From JADJOM01 sp046327715 (GTDB lineage Bacteria; Gemmatimonadota; Gemmatimonadetes; Gemmatimonadales; GWC2-71-9), in the NCBI GenBank assembly GCA_046327715.1, contig JAXLXY010000006.1, positions 186,001 to 250,000 of the forward strand: 64,000 nucleotides of DNA. Direction: 5' to 3'. This document shows, piece after piece, positions 10,312-17,870 of the stretch. The stretch's first letter is position 1. Every line of letters starts with the position of its first letter. The notes beneath the pieces were generated by a model. That model was not told the DNA's origin, did no database searches, and saw only the letters and a list, made by a program, of their open reading frames with translations. Both the position numbers and the translations under genes were made by a program.

Positions 10312-11014
10312 CGCGCCGCTCGTCACCGCCCGCGGCCTCGCGCGCCGCTACGGCCCGGTGCACGCCCTGCGCGGCCTGGATCTCGACCTCCATCCCGGGG
10401 ACGTGCTGCTGCTGCTGGGGCCCAACGGGGCGGGGAAGTCCACCCTGCTCCGCTCGCTGGCGGGGCTGCTCCGGCCGCAGGCGGGCACGGTCACGGTGGC
10501 GGGGCGGACCCTCTCGGGGGACGACCCCGACGCGCGGCGGCCGATCGGGCTGCTGTCGCACCAGTCCCTGCTGTACGACGAGCTCACCCTGCTGGAGAAC
10601 CTGGTGCTGGCGGGCCGGCTGTACGACATCCCGGACCCGCGGGGCCGCGCGGAGGAGCTGCTGGCGCGGCAGGCACTGCTCGAGCGGAAGGACGACCGCC
10701 CCCGGCAGCTCTCGCGCGGCATGCAGCAGCGCGCCGCGATCGCGCGGGCGCTGGTCCATGACCCGCGGCTGCTCCTGCTCGACGAGCCCTTCACCGGGCT
10801 CGACGCGGTGGCCGGCGACCGGCTCCGCACCCTCCTCCGGGAACACTGCACCGGGGAGCGGGCCATGGTCGTGGTCACCCACCACGCCTCCGAGGCGTGG
10901 GAGCTCGCCACGCGGGTGGGGATCCTCACCGGCGGCCGCTGGGCCTACCTCGAGCCGCGCCCCGCCGACCTCGGCGCGTTCCACCAGGTCTACCAGGAGC
11001 TGGCCCGTGGGTAG
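10298..11014 (+). CDS. ccmA: heme ABC exporter ATP-binding protein CcmA
   Basis: ATPase subunit of the CcmABCD complex, which releases holo-CcmE during system I cytochrome c maturation. The 238-residue product has Walker A GPNGAGKST at about 41-49, ABC signature LSRGMQQR, Walker B LLLLDEPFTGLD and the H-loop VVVTHHASE. The ATG at 10298 is preferred over the TTG one codon earlier. The gene overlaps the receiver gene by 14 bases and ccmB by 8. The order A-B-C-D is the classical one, which separates it from generic ABC ATPases. Confidence 0.9.
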   Translation: MPPASAPLVTARGLARRYGPVHALRGLDLDLHPGDVLLLLGPNGAGKSTLLRSLAGLLRPQAGTVTVAGRTLSGDDPDARRPIGLLSHQSLLYDELTLLENLVLAGRLYDIPDPRGRAEELLARQALLERKDDRPRQLSRGMQQRAAIARALVHDPRLLLLDEPFTGLDAVAGDRLRTLLREHCTGERAMVVVTHHASEAWELATRVGILTGGRWAYLEPRPADLGAFHQVYQELARG

Positions 11015-11687
11015 GGCGCTGCGGCACGCGCTGGCCATTGCCGGCAAGGACCTCCGGGTGGAACTCCGCACCCGCACCAGCCTGCTCTCGGCGGCGGTGT
11101 TCGCCGTGCTGGTGCTCATGGTGTTCAACTTTGCCCGCGACCCGACCGCGGTGGCCACGGTGGACCTGGCGCCGAGCGTGCTGTGGGTGACCGTCGCGTT
11201 CGCCTCGGTGGTCGCGATGAACCGCGCCTTCACGGTGGAGCGGGAGAACGGCGCCTTCGACGGGCTGCTGCTCGCGCCGGTGTCGCGGGAGATGCTCTAC
11301 GTCGGCAAGTACCTCGCCAACCTGGCCTTCGTGCTGGTGGTCGAGGCGATCACGCTGCCGCTGTTCGTGCTGTTCTTCAACGTTTCCCTCGGCGCGGCCC
11401 TGCCCGGACTGCTGGCCACCCTGCTACTGGCCACCATCGGCTTCGTGGCGGTGGGGACCCTGTTCAGCGCGATGGTGGTCAAGACCCGCTTCGCCGAGCT
11501 GATGCTGCCCATCCTGCTGCTGCCCTTCATGGTGCCGCCGCTGGTCTTCGCGGTGAAGACCACCGTCCCCCTCTTTGCGGGCCGTCCGTTGAGCGAGGTG
11601 GTCGCGGGGCTTAGGTTCCTTGCGCTCTACGACGTGGCCTTCGTGACCCTCTCGGTGCTCCTCTTTTCCGCCGTGGTGGATGAATGA
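11007..11687 (+). CDS. ccmB: heme ABC exporter permease CcmB
   Basis: Inner-membrane permease partner of CcmA, 226 residues with about six hydrophobic segments. It begins VGRALRHALAIAGKDLRVELRTR, the usual amphipathic CcmB start, followed by a long helix; VERENGAFDGLLLAPVSREMLYVGKYL is the typical cytoplasmic loop (shown here by its core ENGAFDGLLLAP). The GTG start overlaps the ccmA stop; longer in-frame sequence upstream is Ser/Arg/Pro-rich and antisense-like. Its stop overlaps ccmC as ATGA. Confidence 0.88.
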   Translation: MGRALRHALAIAGKDLRVELRTRTSLLSAAVFAVLVLMVFNFARDPTAVATVDLAPSVLWVTVAFASVVAMNRAFTVERENGAFDGLLLAPVSREMLYVGKYLANLAFVLVVEAITLPLFVLFFNVSLGAALPGLLATLLLATIGFVAVGTLFSAMVVKTRFAELMLPILLLPFMVPPLVFAVKTTVPLFAGRPLSEVVAGLRFLALYDVAFVTLSVLLFSAVVDE

Positions 11688-12385
11688 CCCCTGATGCCGC
11701 CCGCGCCCGCTCGGTGATGACCCGGGGCATGGTGCTGACGCTGCTCGGCCTGCTGGCGCAGGCCGCGCTGACCGTGATGACCTTCGCCTTCACGCCCATG
11801 GAGGCCCGCCAGGGCCTGGCGCAGAAGATCTTCTACGTGCACGTGCCCGCCGCCACCATGGCGCTCTTCGTCGCCGTGCCGGCCACCGCCATCGCGGGCC
11901 TGCTCTACCTCTGGCTGCACGACGTCCGGCTCGACCGCTTCGCGGCGGCGAGCGCCGAGGTGTCCACGGTGTTCTGCCTCATCGTGCTTCTGACCGGCCC
12001 GCTGTGGGGCAAGCCGGTATGGGGCACCTGGTGGACCTGGGACGGCCGCCTCACCCTGACGCTGTTTCTGTTCTTCCTGCTGCTGGGCTACCACACGCTG
12101 CGCTCCGCCCTGCGCGACCCGAGCGACCGGGCCCGCTTCAGCGCGGTGCTCGGCGTGATGGGACTGGTGCTGGTGCCCTTCATCCACATGAGCGTGTACA
12201 TCTGGCGCGGCCTGCACCCCAAGCCGGTGGTCATCAAGCCCAGCGCGCCGAGCCTGCCCCCCGAGATGCTCCGCACGCTGATGGTGGGCTTCCTGGCGGG
12301 GCTGCTGCTCTACCTCGGGTTCGTGGTGCTGCGCTACGGCATCCAGCTCTCCCGTGACGCCAAGGAGGCCGCCCATGCAGGCTGA
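11684..12385 (+). CDS. ccmC: cytochrome c biogenesis protein CcmC
   Basis: Heme-handling membrane protein of 233 residues that loads heme onto CcmE. Six membrane segments are visible, with the tryptophan-rich WWD motif as VWGTWWTWDGRLT at about residue 110 and flanking conserved His (KIFYVHVPAA and FIHMSVYIWRGLH) that serve as axial heme ligands. The start overlaps the ccmB stop by 4 bases. CcmE, CcmF and CcmH are not in the window, so the rest of the pathway must be elsewhere. Confidence 0.92.
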   Translation: MTPDAARARSVMTRGMVLTLLGLLAQAALTVMTFAFTPMEARQGLAQKIFYVHVPAATMALFVAVPATAIAGLLYLWLHDVRLDRFAAASAEVSTVFCLIVLLTGPLWGKPVWGTWWTWDGRLTLTLFLFFLLLGYHTLRSALRDPSDRARFSAVLGVMGLVLVPFIHMSVYIWRGLHPKPVVIKPSAPSLPPEMLRTLMVGFLAGLLLYLGFVVLRYGIQLSRDAKEAAHAG

Positions 12386-12554
12386 CACGCTGGCCGCGGT
12401 CCCCGACAGCCTCACGGCCGCCGCCCAGGCGGCGGTGCCGTTCATCCCCCCGTCCAACGCGCCCTACCTGTACGCCGCCTTCGGGATCGCGACGGCGGTG
12501 TACCTGGCGTACGCCATCACGCTGATCACCCGGGCCCGCGCCGAGCGGAAGTAA
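12375..12554 (+). CDS. CcmD-like small membrane protein
   Basis: A 59-residue protein with one membrane segment (YLYAAFGIATAVYLAYAITLI) followed by the basic end TRARAERK, the layout of CcmD, the small subunit that holds CcmABC and CcmE together. It follows ccmC with an 11-base overlap and a clear AAGGAGG at 12361-12367. CcmD sequences are poorly conserved, so the call rests on position, size and topology. A strong terminator follows. Confidence 0.7.
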   Translation: MQADTLAAVPDSLTAAAQAAVPFIPPSNAPYLYAAFGIATAVYLAYAITLITRARAERK

Positions 12555-12571
12555 CGGACCCCGCAACAGAC

Positions 12572-12606
12572 CACGGTGGCGCCCCACTCGCCGGGGCGCC
12601 ACCGTG
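12572..12606 (+). terminator. rho-independent terminator of the ccm operon
   Basis: Perfect 14-bp stem CACGGTGGCGCCCC / GGGGCGCCACCGTG with a 7-base loop, followed by TTTGTT. It can also stop minus-strand transcription arriving from the ketosynthase operon. Confidence 0.85.
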
Positions 12607-12612
12607 TTTGTT

Positions 12613-12746
12613 CCGCCCAACCGCCCAACCGCCCAACCGCCCAACCGCCTAACCGCCTAACCGCCCAATCACCTAATCGCCCAACCGCCCAATCACCCAA
12701 TCGCCTAATCGCCTAATCGCCTAATCACCCAACCGCCTGACCGTCC
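12613..12746 (-). repeat. octamer tandem array after the ketosynthase stop codon
   Basis: Sixteen octamers run from 12613 to 12740, consensus CCGCCCAA on the plus strand (TTGGGCGG/TTAGGCGG on the minus), with C/T changes giving TCGCCTAA and TCACCCAA variants. One degenerate unit joins the array to the TGA at 12747-12749 of the minus-strand ketosynthase. Read along the gene, the array follows the stop directly. Confidence 0.9.
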
Positions 12747-13997
12747 TCACCGCCCATCCGCCCGCCGGAACACCAGGCAGGCGTTGATCCCGCCGAAGCC
12801 GAAGGAGTTGGACAGGATGTACTCCGGGTCGGCCGTCAGCCCGCCGCCGGTGAGGTAGGGCAGGTCGCACGCCGGGTCTGGCTCGGTGAGGTTCACCGTC
12901 GGCGGCAGCCAGCGCCGCGCGCTCGCCAGGGCGCAGATGGCGGCTTCGAAGGCGCCGCTCGCGCCGAGCGCGTGGCCGTAGTAGCCCTTGGTGCCGCTGA
13001 TGGGGATGCGTGCGGTGGCCTCACCGAAGACCTGCCGCACCGCGCCGGTCTCGGTGGGATCGTTGAGCGGGGTCGAGGAGCCGTGGGCGTTGATGTAGCC
13101 CACCTCGCCCGGCGCCACGTGGGCCTCGGCCAGGGCCATCCGCATGGCGCGGGCGGCCTGGACCCCGTCGGGCCGCGGCACGGTCATGTGGTGGGCGTCG
13201 TTGGTGGTGCCATACCCCACGACCTCGGCGTAGATGCGCGCCCCGCGCGCCAGTGCGCGGCCCCGCTCCTCCAGCAGCAGCACCGCCGCCCCCTCCGCCA
13301 TCACGAACCCGTCCCGCCCGCGGTCGAAGGGGCGGCTGGCCGCGCCGGGGTCGTCGTTGCGGGTGGACATGGCGCGGATGATCGCGAAGCTGCCGAAGCA
13401 GAGCGGGGCCAGCGGGGCCTCGGCCCCACCCGCCAGCATCACGTCGGCGTCGCCGCGGGCGATGGCACGGTACCCGTCGCCGATGGCCATGGTGCCCGAG
13501 GCGCAGCTCATGCCGTTGGTGGCATTGGGCCCGGAGATCCGGAACTCGATGGCCAGGTTGCAGCTGCTCGCCCCGGCAAAGACCGTGAGCGCGAGGGCGG
13601 GGTCCACGCCGCGGGGCCCCTCCCGGAGGTAGTTGGGGTACTGCATCTCCGCGTACGCCACGCCGCCCAGCGCGGTGCCCATCATCGCGCCGACCCGGTC
13701 GCGGTCCTCGCGCCCCAGGTCCAGGGCGCCGTCCGCGAGCGCCAGCTTCGCCGCGGCGATGCTGAACTGGCCGAACCGGTCCAGGCGCTTGCCCCGCTTG
13801 GCCTCGAGGAAGTCGCCGGGGCGGAAGTCCGGCACCTCGGCCGCGATGCGGGAGCGGAACGGCGACGGATCGAACCGGGTCACGGGCCCCACCACCGAGC
13901 GCGCGGCTCCCAGCCCGTCCCACAGCCCCTCCACGCCGGTGCCGATCGGCGTGATGGCGCCGATGCCGGTGATGACGACGCGACGGGAATCGGACAT
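12747..13997 (-). CDS. FabF-like beta-ketoacyl-ACP synthase
   Basis: Condensing enzyme of the thiolase superfamily, 416 residues, which joins malonyl-ACP to an acyl chain. The catalytic triad is visible: Cys 165 in NGMSCASGTMA, His in INAHGSSTPLND near 304 and His in GTKGYYGHALGAS near 340, with the conserved Lys before it. The active-site context NGMSCASG differs from the VTACATG usual in housekeeping FabF. It is the last gene of a minus-strand operon with a methyltransferase, an SRPBCC protein and flavoenzymes, 46 bases after the SRPBCC gene, which points to a specialised pathway rather than bulk fatty acid synthesis. No acyl carrier protein lies nearby. Confidence 0.85.
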   Translation of the reverse strand: MSDSRRVVITGIGAITPIGTGVEGLWDGLGAARSVVGPVTRFDPSPFRSRIAAEVPDFRPGDFLEAKRGKRLDRFGQFSIAAAKLALADGALDLGREDRDRVGAMMGTALGGVAYAEMQYPNYLREGPRGVDPALALTVFAGASSCNLAIEFRISGPNATNGMSCASGTMAIGDGYRAIARGDADVMLAGGAEAPLAPLCFGSFAIIRAMSTRNDDPGAASRPFDRGRDGFVMAEGAAVLLLEERGRALARGARIYAEVVGYGTTNDAHHMTVPRPDGVQAARAMRMALAEAHVAPGEVGYINAHGSSTPLNDPTETGAVRQVFGEATARIPISGTKGYYGHALGASGAFEAAICALASARRWLPPTVNLTEPDPACDLPYLTGGGLTADPEYILSNSFGFGGINACLVFRRADGR

Positions 13998-14043
13998 GCG
14001 GGATCCGTGGTTCGAGGGGAAAGGGCGCGGCGGGCCGGCGATC

Positions 14044-14502
14044 CTAGGACGCCCGTTCGACGGCGCGGGCGATCCCCGCGAGCGTCCGCGAGGCGATGCC
14101 GTGCACGAACACCGGGCCGATCACGAGACTCGCGGCCACGCCGCCGATGAGGGGCCAGCGCGGCCCGTCCCACTCATGGACGATCCGGACGAACGTGGCC
14201 GCACCGTCGGGCTCGACCGTCCAGAGCACGTCCATGCCGGTGGTGATGCCGCGGATGTGCCGGTAGCGCACCTCGCGCCGGGGCGCGTCCACCCACATCT
14301 CGGAGGTCCACCAGGTGGGCCAGTCGAGCGGCCCGAACGGCCGATTGGCGCTCATGGCCACGATGGCGAGGTCGGCCCGCCGTTCCTCCATGCGCACGTA
14401 GCGGTAGTGCGGCAGGATGCCGGGCCACCGCTCCACGTCCGCGGCGGCGGCGAAGACCCGGTCGGCGGGGGCGGCGATCCGCCGCTCGTCCACGGTGCGC
14501 AT
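14044..14502 (-). CDS. SRPBCC / polyketide cyclase-type protein
   Basis: A 152-residue START-like protein with a hydrophobic ligand pocket. It opens with the family pattern (RTVDERRIAAPADRVFAAAA then DVERWPGILPHYRYV), and continues with alternating strands and a C-terminal helix. Members include aromatase/cyclases of polyketide pathways and coenzyme Q-binding proteins. Its ATG overlaps the methyltransferase stop (ATGA), and it sits between that gene and the ketosynthase, which supports a role on an aromatic or polyketide intermediate; that role is inferred from context. Confidence 0.75.
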   Translation of the reverse strand: MRTVDERRIAAPADRVFAAAADVERWPGILPHYRYVRMEERRADLAIVAMSANRPFGPLDWPTWWTSEMWVDAPRREVRYRHIRGITTGMDVLWTVEPDGAATFVRIVHEWDGPRWPLIGGVAASLVIGPVFVHGIASRTLAGIARAVERAS

Positions 14503-15197
14503 CAGCCGCGTGCCGCGGGCCAGGTGGCCACCAGCCGGAAGCCGGGGGTCCGCTCCACGCGGGCCGCGAGGCCGGCCTCGGCCAGCAGCCCGCGCAGGCC
14601 GTCGGCGGTGAAGCCGCGCTGCACGCTGGTGATGCCGTCGGCCCGGGTGGCGGCGTCGAAGCCGAGCGCCCGCGACCCGACCCAGAAGCCGGCCTGTGCC
14701 AGGCGGGAGCGGCGCAGGTCCGCGATGACGACGCCGATGCGCGCCACCCGGTCCGCCGCGCGGCAGAATTCGATGATGGCCGGCGGGGCGAAGTGATGCA
14801 GCAGCTGGCTCGCGACCACGAGGTCCACGCTCCGTGCCCGCAGCGGCAGGGCGCCGGCGCAGGCGAGGAGCGAGGGGAGGCCGCCCTGTCGCGCCAGCGC
14901 GGCCGCGGCGCGATGCCGTTCGAGGCCCACCGGTCGCAGGAGGTGGCCCCGGGCGCGGCCCCAGGCCGCCGCGCGGGCCATGAGGTCGCCGCCGCCGCAG
15001 CCCACATCGAGCACCGTCAGGGCGCCGCGGGGTGCGCCGCCGAGCAGGGTGGCCAGCCCGTGCCGCACCGCCCACCAGCCGCCGAACCACCAGTTGGCGC
15101 GGGCAATGTGGTGCAGCGAGAGGCGGACGGCGGCGGGGTCGGCGTCGGGGTGGTCGAGCAGTTCGTCGCCATGCGCGGCGAGGAGGGTGGCGCTCAT
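14502..15197 (-). CDS. class I SAM-dependent methyltransferase
   Basis: Methyltransferase of 231 residues with the SAM-binding motif I VLDVGCGGGDLM near residue 75 and a later hydrophobic strand-helix (VDLVVASQLLHHF). The N-terminal segment (LHHIARANWWFGGWWAVRHG) resembles methyltransferases that accompany type III polyketide synthases and FAD oxidoreductases in bacterial gene trios; that likeness is from memory of the family. The start overlaps the flavin reductase stop by 4 bases, and the stop overlaps the SRPBCC start. An O- or C-methylation of a phenolic product is a reasonable guess. Confidence 0.82.
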   Translation of the reverse strand: MSATLLAAHGDELLDHPDADPAAVRLSLHHIARANWWFGGWWAVRHGLATLLGGAPRGALTVLDVGCGGGDLMARAAAWGRARGHLLRPVGLERHRAAAALARQGGLPSLLACAGALPLRARSVDLVVASQLLHHFAPPAIIEFCRAADRVARIGVVIADLRRSRLAQAGFWVGSRALGFDAATRADGITSVQRGFTADGLRGLLAEAGLAARVERTPGFRLVATWPAARG

Positions 15198-15685
15198 CCG
15201 CGCTGCAGCGCGCCGTAGTCGCCCCGGAAGTAGAGCAGCGGGGCGCCGTCGCGGGTGGCGCCGCCGGTCACCCGGCCCACGAACAGGGTGTGGTCGCCGA
15301 GCGGGAAGTCGGCGAAGCGGTCGCACTCGATGTGGGCGAGCGCGTCGTCGAGGACGATCATCCCCCCGGTGGTCTCCCGCCAGGCGACGCCCTCGAAACG
15401 CCCGGCGGCCGCCTCGCGCGCGAAGCGGCGGCTCAGCGCCTCCTGGCCGGCGGCGAGGATGTTCACCACGAAGTCGCCGCTGGCGGACAGTGCGCGGTGC
15501 ATGTCGGCGGAGACATCCACGCACACCGACACCAGCGGCGGCGCGAGCGACACCGAGGCGAGGCTCGAGGCGGTCATGCCCACCGGCGCGCCGGTGCCGT
15601 CGCGGGTGGTCAGGATGGTCACGCCGGTCGCGAAGCGGCCCAGCAGCTGGCGGAAGAGCTCAGGGTCGGCGTCGGGTCGGCTCAC
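15194..15685 (-). CDS. flavin reductase-like protein (FMN-binding)
   Basis: A 163-residue protein of the flavin reductase / HpaC-like FMN-binding split-barrel family, which supplies reduced flavin to partner monooxygenases. Family features are the start LFRQLLGRFATGVTILTT, then VGMTASSLASVSLAPPLVSV, FVVNILAAGQEALSRRFA and the end GAPLLYFRGDYGAL. It starts at GTG overlapping the stop of the FAD oxidoreductase, so the two are translationally coupled and may work as a two-component pair. Confidence 0.88.
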   Translation of the reverse strand: MSRPDADPELFRQLLGRFATGVTILTTRDGTGAPVGMTASSLASVSLAPPLVSVCVDVSADMHRALSASGDFVVNILAAGQEALSRRFAREAAAGRFEGVAWRETTGGMIVLDDALAHIECDRFADFPLGDHTLFVGRVTGGATRDGAPLLYFRGDYGALQRG

Positions 15686-16896
15686 AGCACCATCCGGGAG
15701 AGGAACCACGGATTGAGCACGGCGCGCGCGGGGATGATGTCGCCCGTGACGCCGATGAAGGTGTCGGCGAGGCCGTGGCGGTGCAGCCGCCCGACCGCCC
15801 GGTTGAAGAGCCGGGGCGCCAGCATCCCGTACCCCACCAGCCGCTCGATGGTCCATCGCCCGAGGAACGCCGCGCGGCGCGCCTGGAGGTAGGGGGCGAG
15901 GGCGTGGCGGGTGACGGGCCCGGGGTGGGCCAGGGCGGTGACCGCGGCGGCGGCGGCGAGCTCCGCGCCCCGGAGCGCGCTGCAGATCCCCTCGCCGGTG
16001 AAGGGGTCGAAGAAGTCGGCGGCGTCGCCGACCAGGAGCGCGCCGTCGGCCACCACGCGCTGCGCCCGGGCGGCGAACGGGCCGGTCACCAGCACGCGCC
16101 GGGTCACCCGGGCAGGATCCACGCGGCCGCGGACGCCGGGGTACCGCGCGAGCTCCTCGAAGAAGAACCGGGCGGCACCCCCACGCGCGGCCGCCGCGCG
16201 GCGCGCCGGCACCACCAGCGCCACGTTGGCCACGCCGTCCCGGGTGAGGCGGTTGAGTCCCACGTAGCCCGCGTCGCCGACGTGCATCTCGGTGATGCCC
16301 TCGAGGCCCGCCACCCCGGCCACGTGCGCCACGAAGGCGATCCGCTCCAGCCCGCCGGTGGCCGCGCCGCCCAGCCGTCGCGCAACCACCGAGCGGAGGC
16401 CATCCGCGCCGATCACCAGCCGGGCGCGCACCGTCTCGCGGCGCCCCGCCGCGTCGCGCAGCACCGCGCCCGCGACCCCTCCCTGCTCGTGCAGCAGCGC
16501 CTCGATCGCGAGTCCCTCGCGCAGTCGCGCGCCCGCGCCGGCGGCCACCTGTACCAGCGCGTGGTCGAGTACGCGGCGGGCAATCGCGAGGCCGGTATCG
16601 CGCCAGGGCGCCACGGCGGTGCCGGCAAAGCGGCCCGTGAGGGTGGCCCCGCGCGGGCCCACAACCATCGTGCCGTGAATCGGGGCCCCTTCGGGCTCCA
16701 CGCGCGCCAGCACCCCGAGCCGGTCGAGGTGGCGCACCGCCTCGGGACTCAGGTACTCCGAGCAGGGCTTGTCGCGGGGAAAGCGGGCCCGGTCCACCAG
16801 CTGCACCGAGAGTCCCGCGCGCGCGAGGTGCCACGCCGTGGCCGCGCCCGCGGGTCCGGCGCCGACGATGAGGACGTCGAGGGGAGAGGTGCCCAT
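15682..16896 (-). CDS. geranylgeranyl reductase-family FAD-dependent oxidoreductase
   Basis: Flavoprotein of 404 residues of the PHBH/geranylgeranyl reductase group. The FAD-binding Rossmann motif GAGPAGAATAWHLARAG lies near residue 12, and the second FAD motif GDAADFFDPFTGEGI near residue 290. The substrate may be an isoprenoid double bond or an aromatic ring. The ATG at 16896 places the Rossmann fold at the usual distance; a TTG 12 codons upstream is the alternative. It is the second gene of the operon, after the DUF92 gene, whose plant relatives include phytyl-phosphate kinase, so an isoprenoid substrate is worth considering. Confidence 0.82.
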   Translation of the reverse strand: MGTSPLDVLIVGAGPAGAATAWHLARAGLSVQLVDRARFPRDKPCSEYLSPEAVRHLDRLGVLARVEPEGAPIHGTMVVGPRGATLTGRFAGTAVAPWRDTGLAIARRVLDHALVQVAAGAGARLREGLAIEALLHEQGGVAGAVLRDAAGRRETVRARLVIGADGLRSVVARRLGGAATGGLERIAFVAHVAGVAGLEGITEMHVGDAGYVGLNRLTRDGVANVALVVPARRAAAARGGAARFFFEELARYPGVRGRVDPARVTRRVLVTGPFAARAQRVVADGALLVGDAADFFDPFTGEGICSALRGAELAAAAAVTALAHPGPVTRHALAPYLQARRAAFLGRWTIERLVGYGMLAPRLFNRAVGRLHRHGLADTFIGVTGDIIPARAVLNPWFLSRMVL

Positions 16897-16942
16897 ATGG
16901 AGGAAGGTGGCCGCCTTGCGGGCGGAAGCCAACCACCGGCCC

Positions 16943-17707
16943 TCAGCGGCCCAGCAGCCGCCAGGCCAGCCAGCCGGCCAGCGCAGCCACGCCGGTGGCC
17001 GCGGCGTTCACCCCGTCGTTCGCCAGCCAGGCCCGTCCGGCGGTGTGGCGGGCCTCCGCCCCGCAGCGATGCCGGCGGCTCTCGGTGGGCGCGTCGCAGC
17101 GGTCACAGTGGAACCGGCCCTGCAGGGTGGCGCCGAGCAGCGAGTCGAGCAGCATGCCGGCCGGGCCGATGACGAGGGCCGACCAGAGGAGCCGGGGCGC
17201 CCCGGCCACCGCCGCTGCCGCGGCCGCCACCAGCAGCGCCCCGGCCACCGCGCCCGCGGTGCCGAGCGCGGTGACGCCACCGCTGGTACCGGCGGGGACG
17301 GGAGCGAGGGTGAGGATATGGCGCGGCGCGCGGCGGCTCCAGCCGCCGGTGGCGGTGGCCCAGGTATCGGCGGCCGCGGCCGCGAGGCTCGCCGTGACGA
17401 TCCACAGCCCTGCCCCCGGGACGAGGGCGCCGAGCGCGGCGGCGCCCCCGTTGGCCAGCACCTGCCACGCGTCGCGGGTCGAGCCCTTGGCGCCGAAGGC
17501 GGCACTCCGGTCGGGTGCACGGCGGCTCACCCAGCTGGATCCCACGAAGAATGCCCCGAGCGCGGCCATGCCCGCCCATCCCGTGCCCTGGAGGATGGCG
17601 GTGCCGACGGCCGTGGCGGCGAGCGCGCCGGTGCGGGTCAGCGCCCGGAAGCGCCAGCCCGCGGCGGAGATCAGGGCGGAGAGGAGGAGCGCGGCGAGCA
17701 GGGTCAT
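16943..17707 (-). CDS. DUF92 family integral membrane protein
   Basis: Polytopic membrane protein of 254 residues, Ala/Gly-rich with about six hydrophobic segments. DUF92 hallmarks include FFVGSSWVSR, AAAADTWATATG and the Gly-rich PAGTSGGVTALGTAGA. A Cys-rich insert (HCDRCDAPTE and HRCGAEA) may bind a metal. Plant VTE6, a phytyl-phosphate kinase, belongs to this family, so a role in isoprenoid phosphate metabolism is possible. First gene of the minus-strand operon; the next gene begins 46 bases on. ATG 17707 chosen; a GTG 8 codons upstream is also open. Confidence 0.78.
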   Translation of the reverse strand: MTLLAALLLSALISAAGWRFRALTRTGALAATAVGTAILQGTGWAGMAALGAFFVGSSWVSRRAPDRSAAFGAKGSTRDAWQVLANGGAAALGALVPGAGLWIVTASLAAAAADTWATATGGWSRRAPRHILTLAPVPAGTSGGVTALGTAGAVAGALLVAAAAAAVAGAPRLLWSALVIGPAGMLLDSLLGATLQGRFHCDRCDAPTESRRHRCGAEARHTAGRAWLANDGVNAAATGVAALAGWLAWRLLGR

Positions 17708-17728
17708 GGTCAGAGGTCGGGAGCCCGG

Positions 17729-17773
17729 CACTCGGTGCTCGGTACTCGGTACTGGTACTCGGCACTCGGTAGT
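17729..17773. repeat. heptamer repeat in a divergent promoter region
   Basis: About six imperfect copies of ACTCGGT (variants GCTCGGT and ACTGGT) lie just upstream of the DUF92 start and before the AT-rich segment at 17787-17797. Confidence 0.65.
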
Positions 17774-17786
17774 CCCGGGGGATCAC

Positions 17787-17797
17787 TATATATTGTA
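17787..17797. promoter_or_regulatory. AT-rich divergent -10 region
   Basis: TATATATTGTA stands out in very GC-rich sequence between the divergent DUF92 operon and V4R gene. On the plus strand TATATT (17789-17794) and on the minus strand TACAAT (17797-17792) both match a -10 element at five of six positions. I find no good -35 on either strand. Confidence 0.45.
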
Positions 17798-17870
17798 CCC
17801 CGCTTCCCCCACAGCCCAGGCCGTGCCTCCTCCGCCCCGGATCTCCGTGTCCGTTCCGACGATCATACCG

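Noticed and set aside
12613..12746. Octamer array considered as a CRISPR array
   Set aside because: Units are contiguous 8-mers with no spacers, and no cas genes are present; likewise for the arrays at 38900 and 51996.
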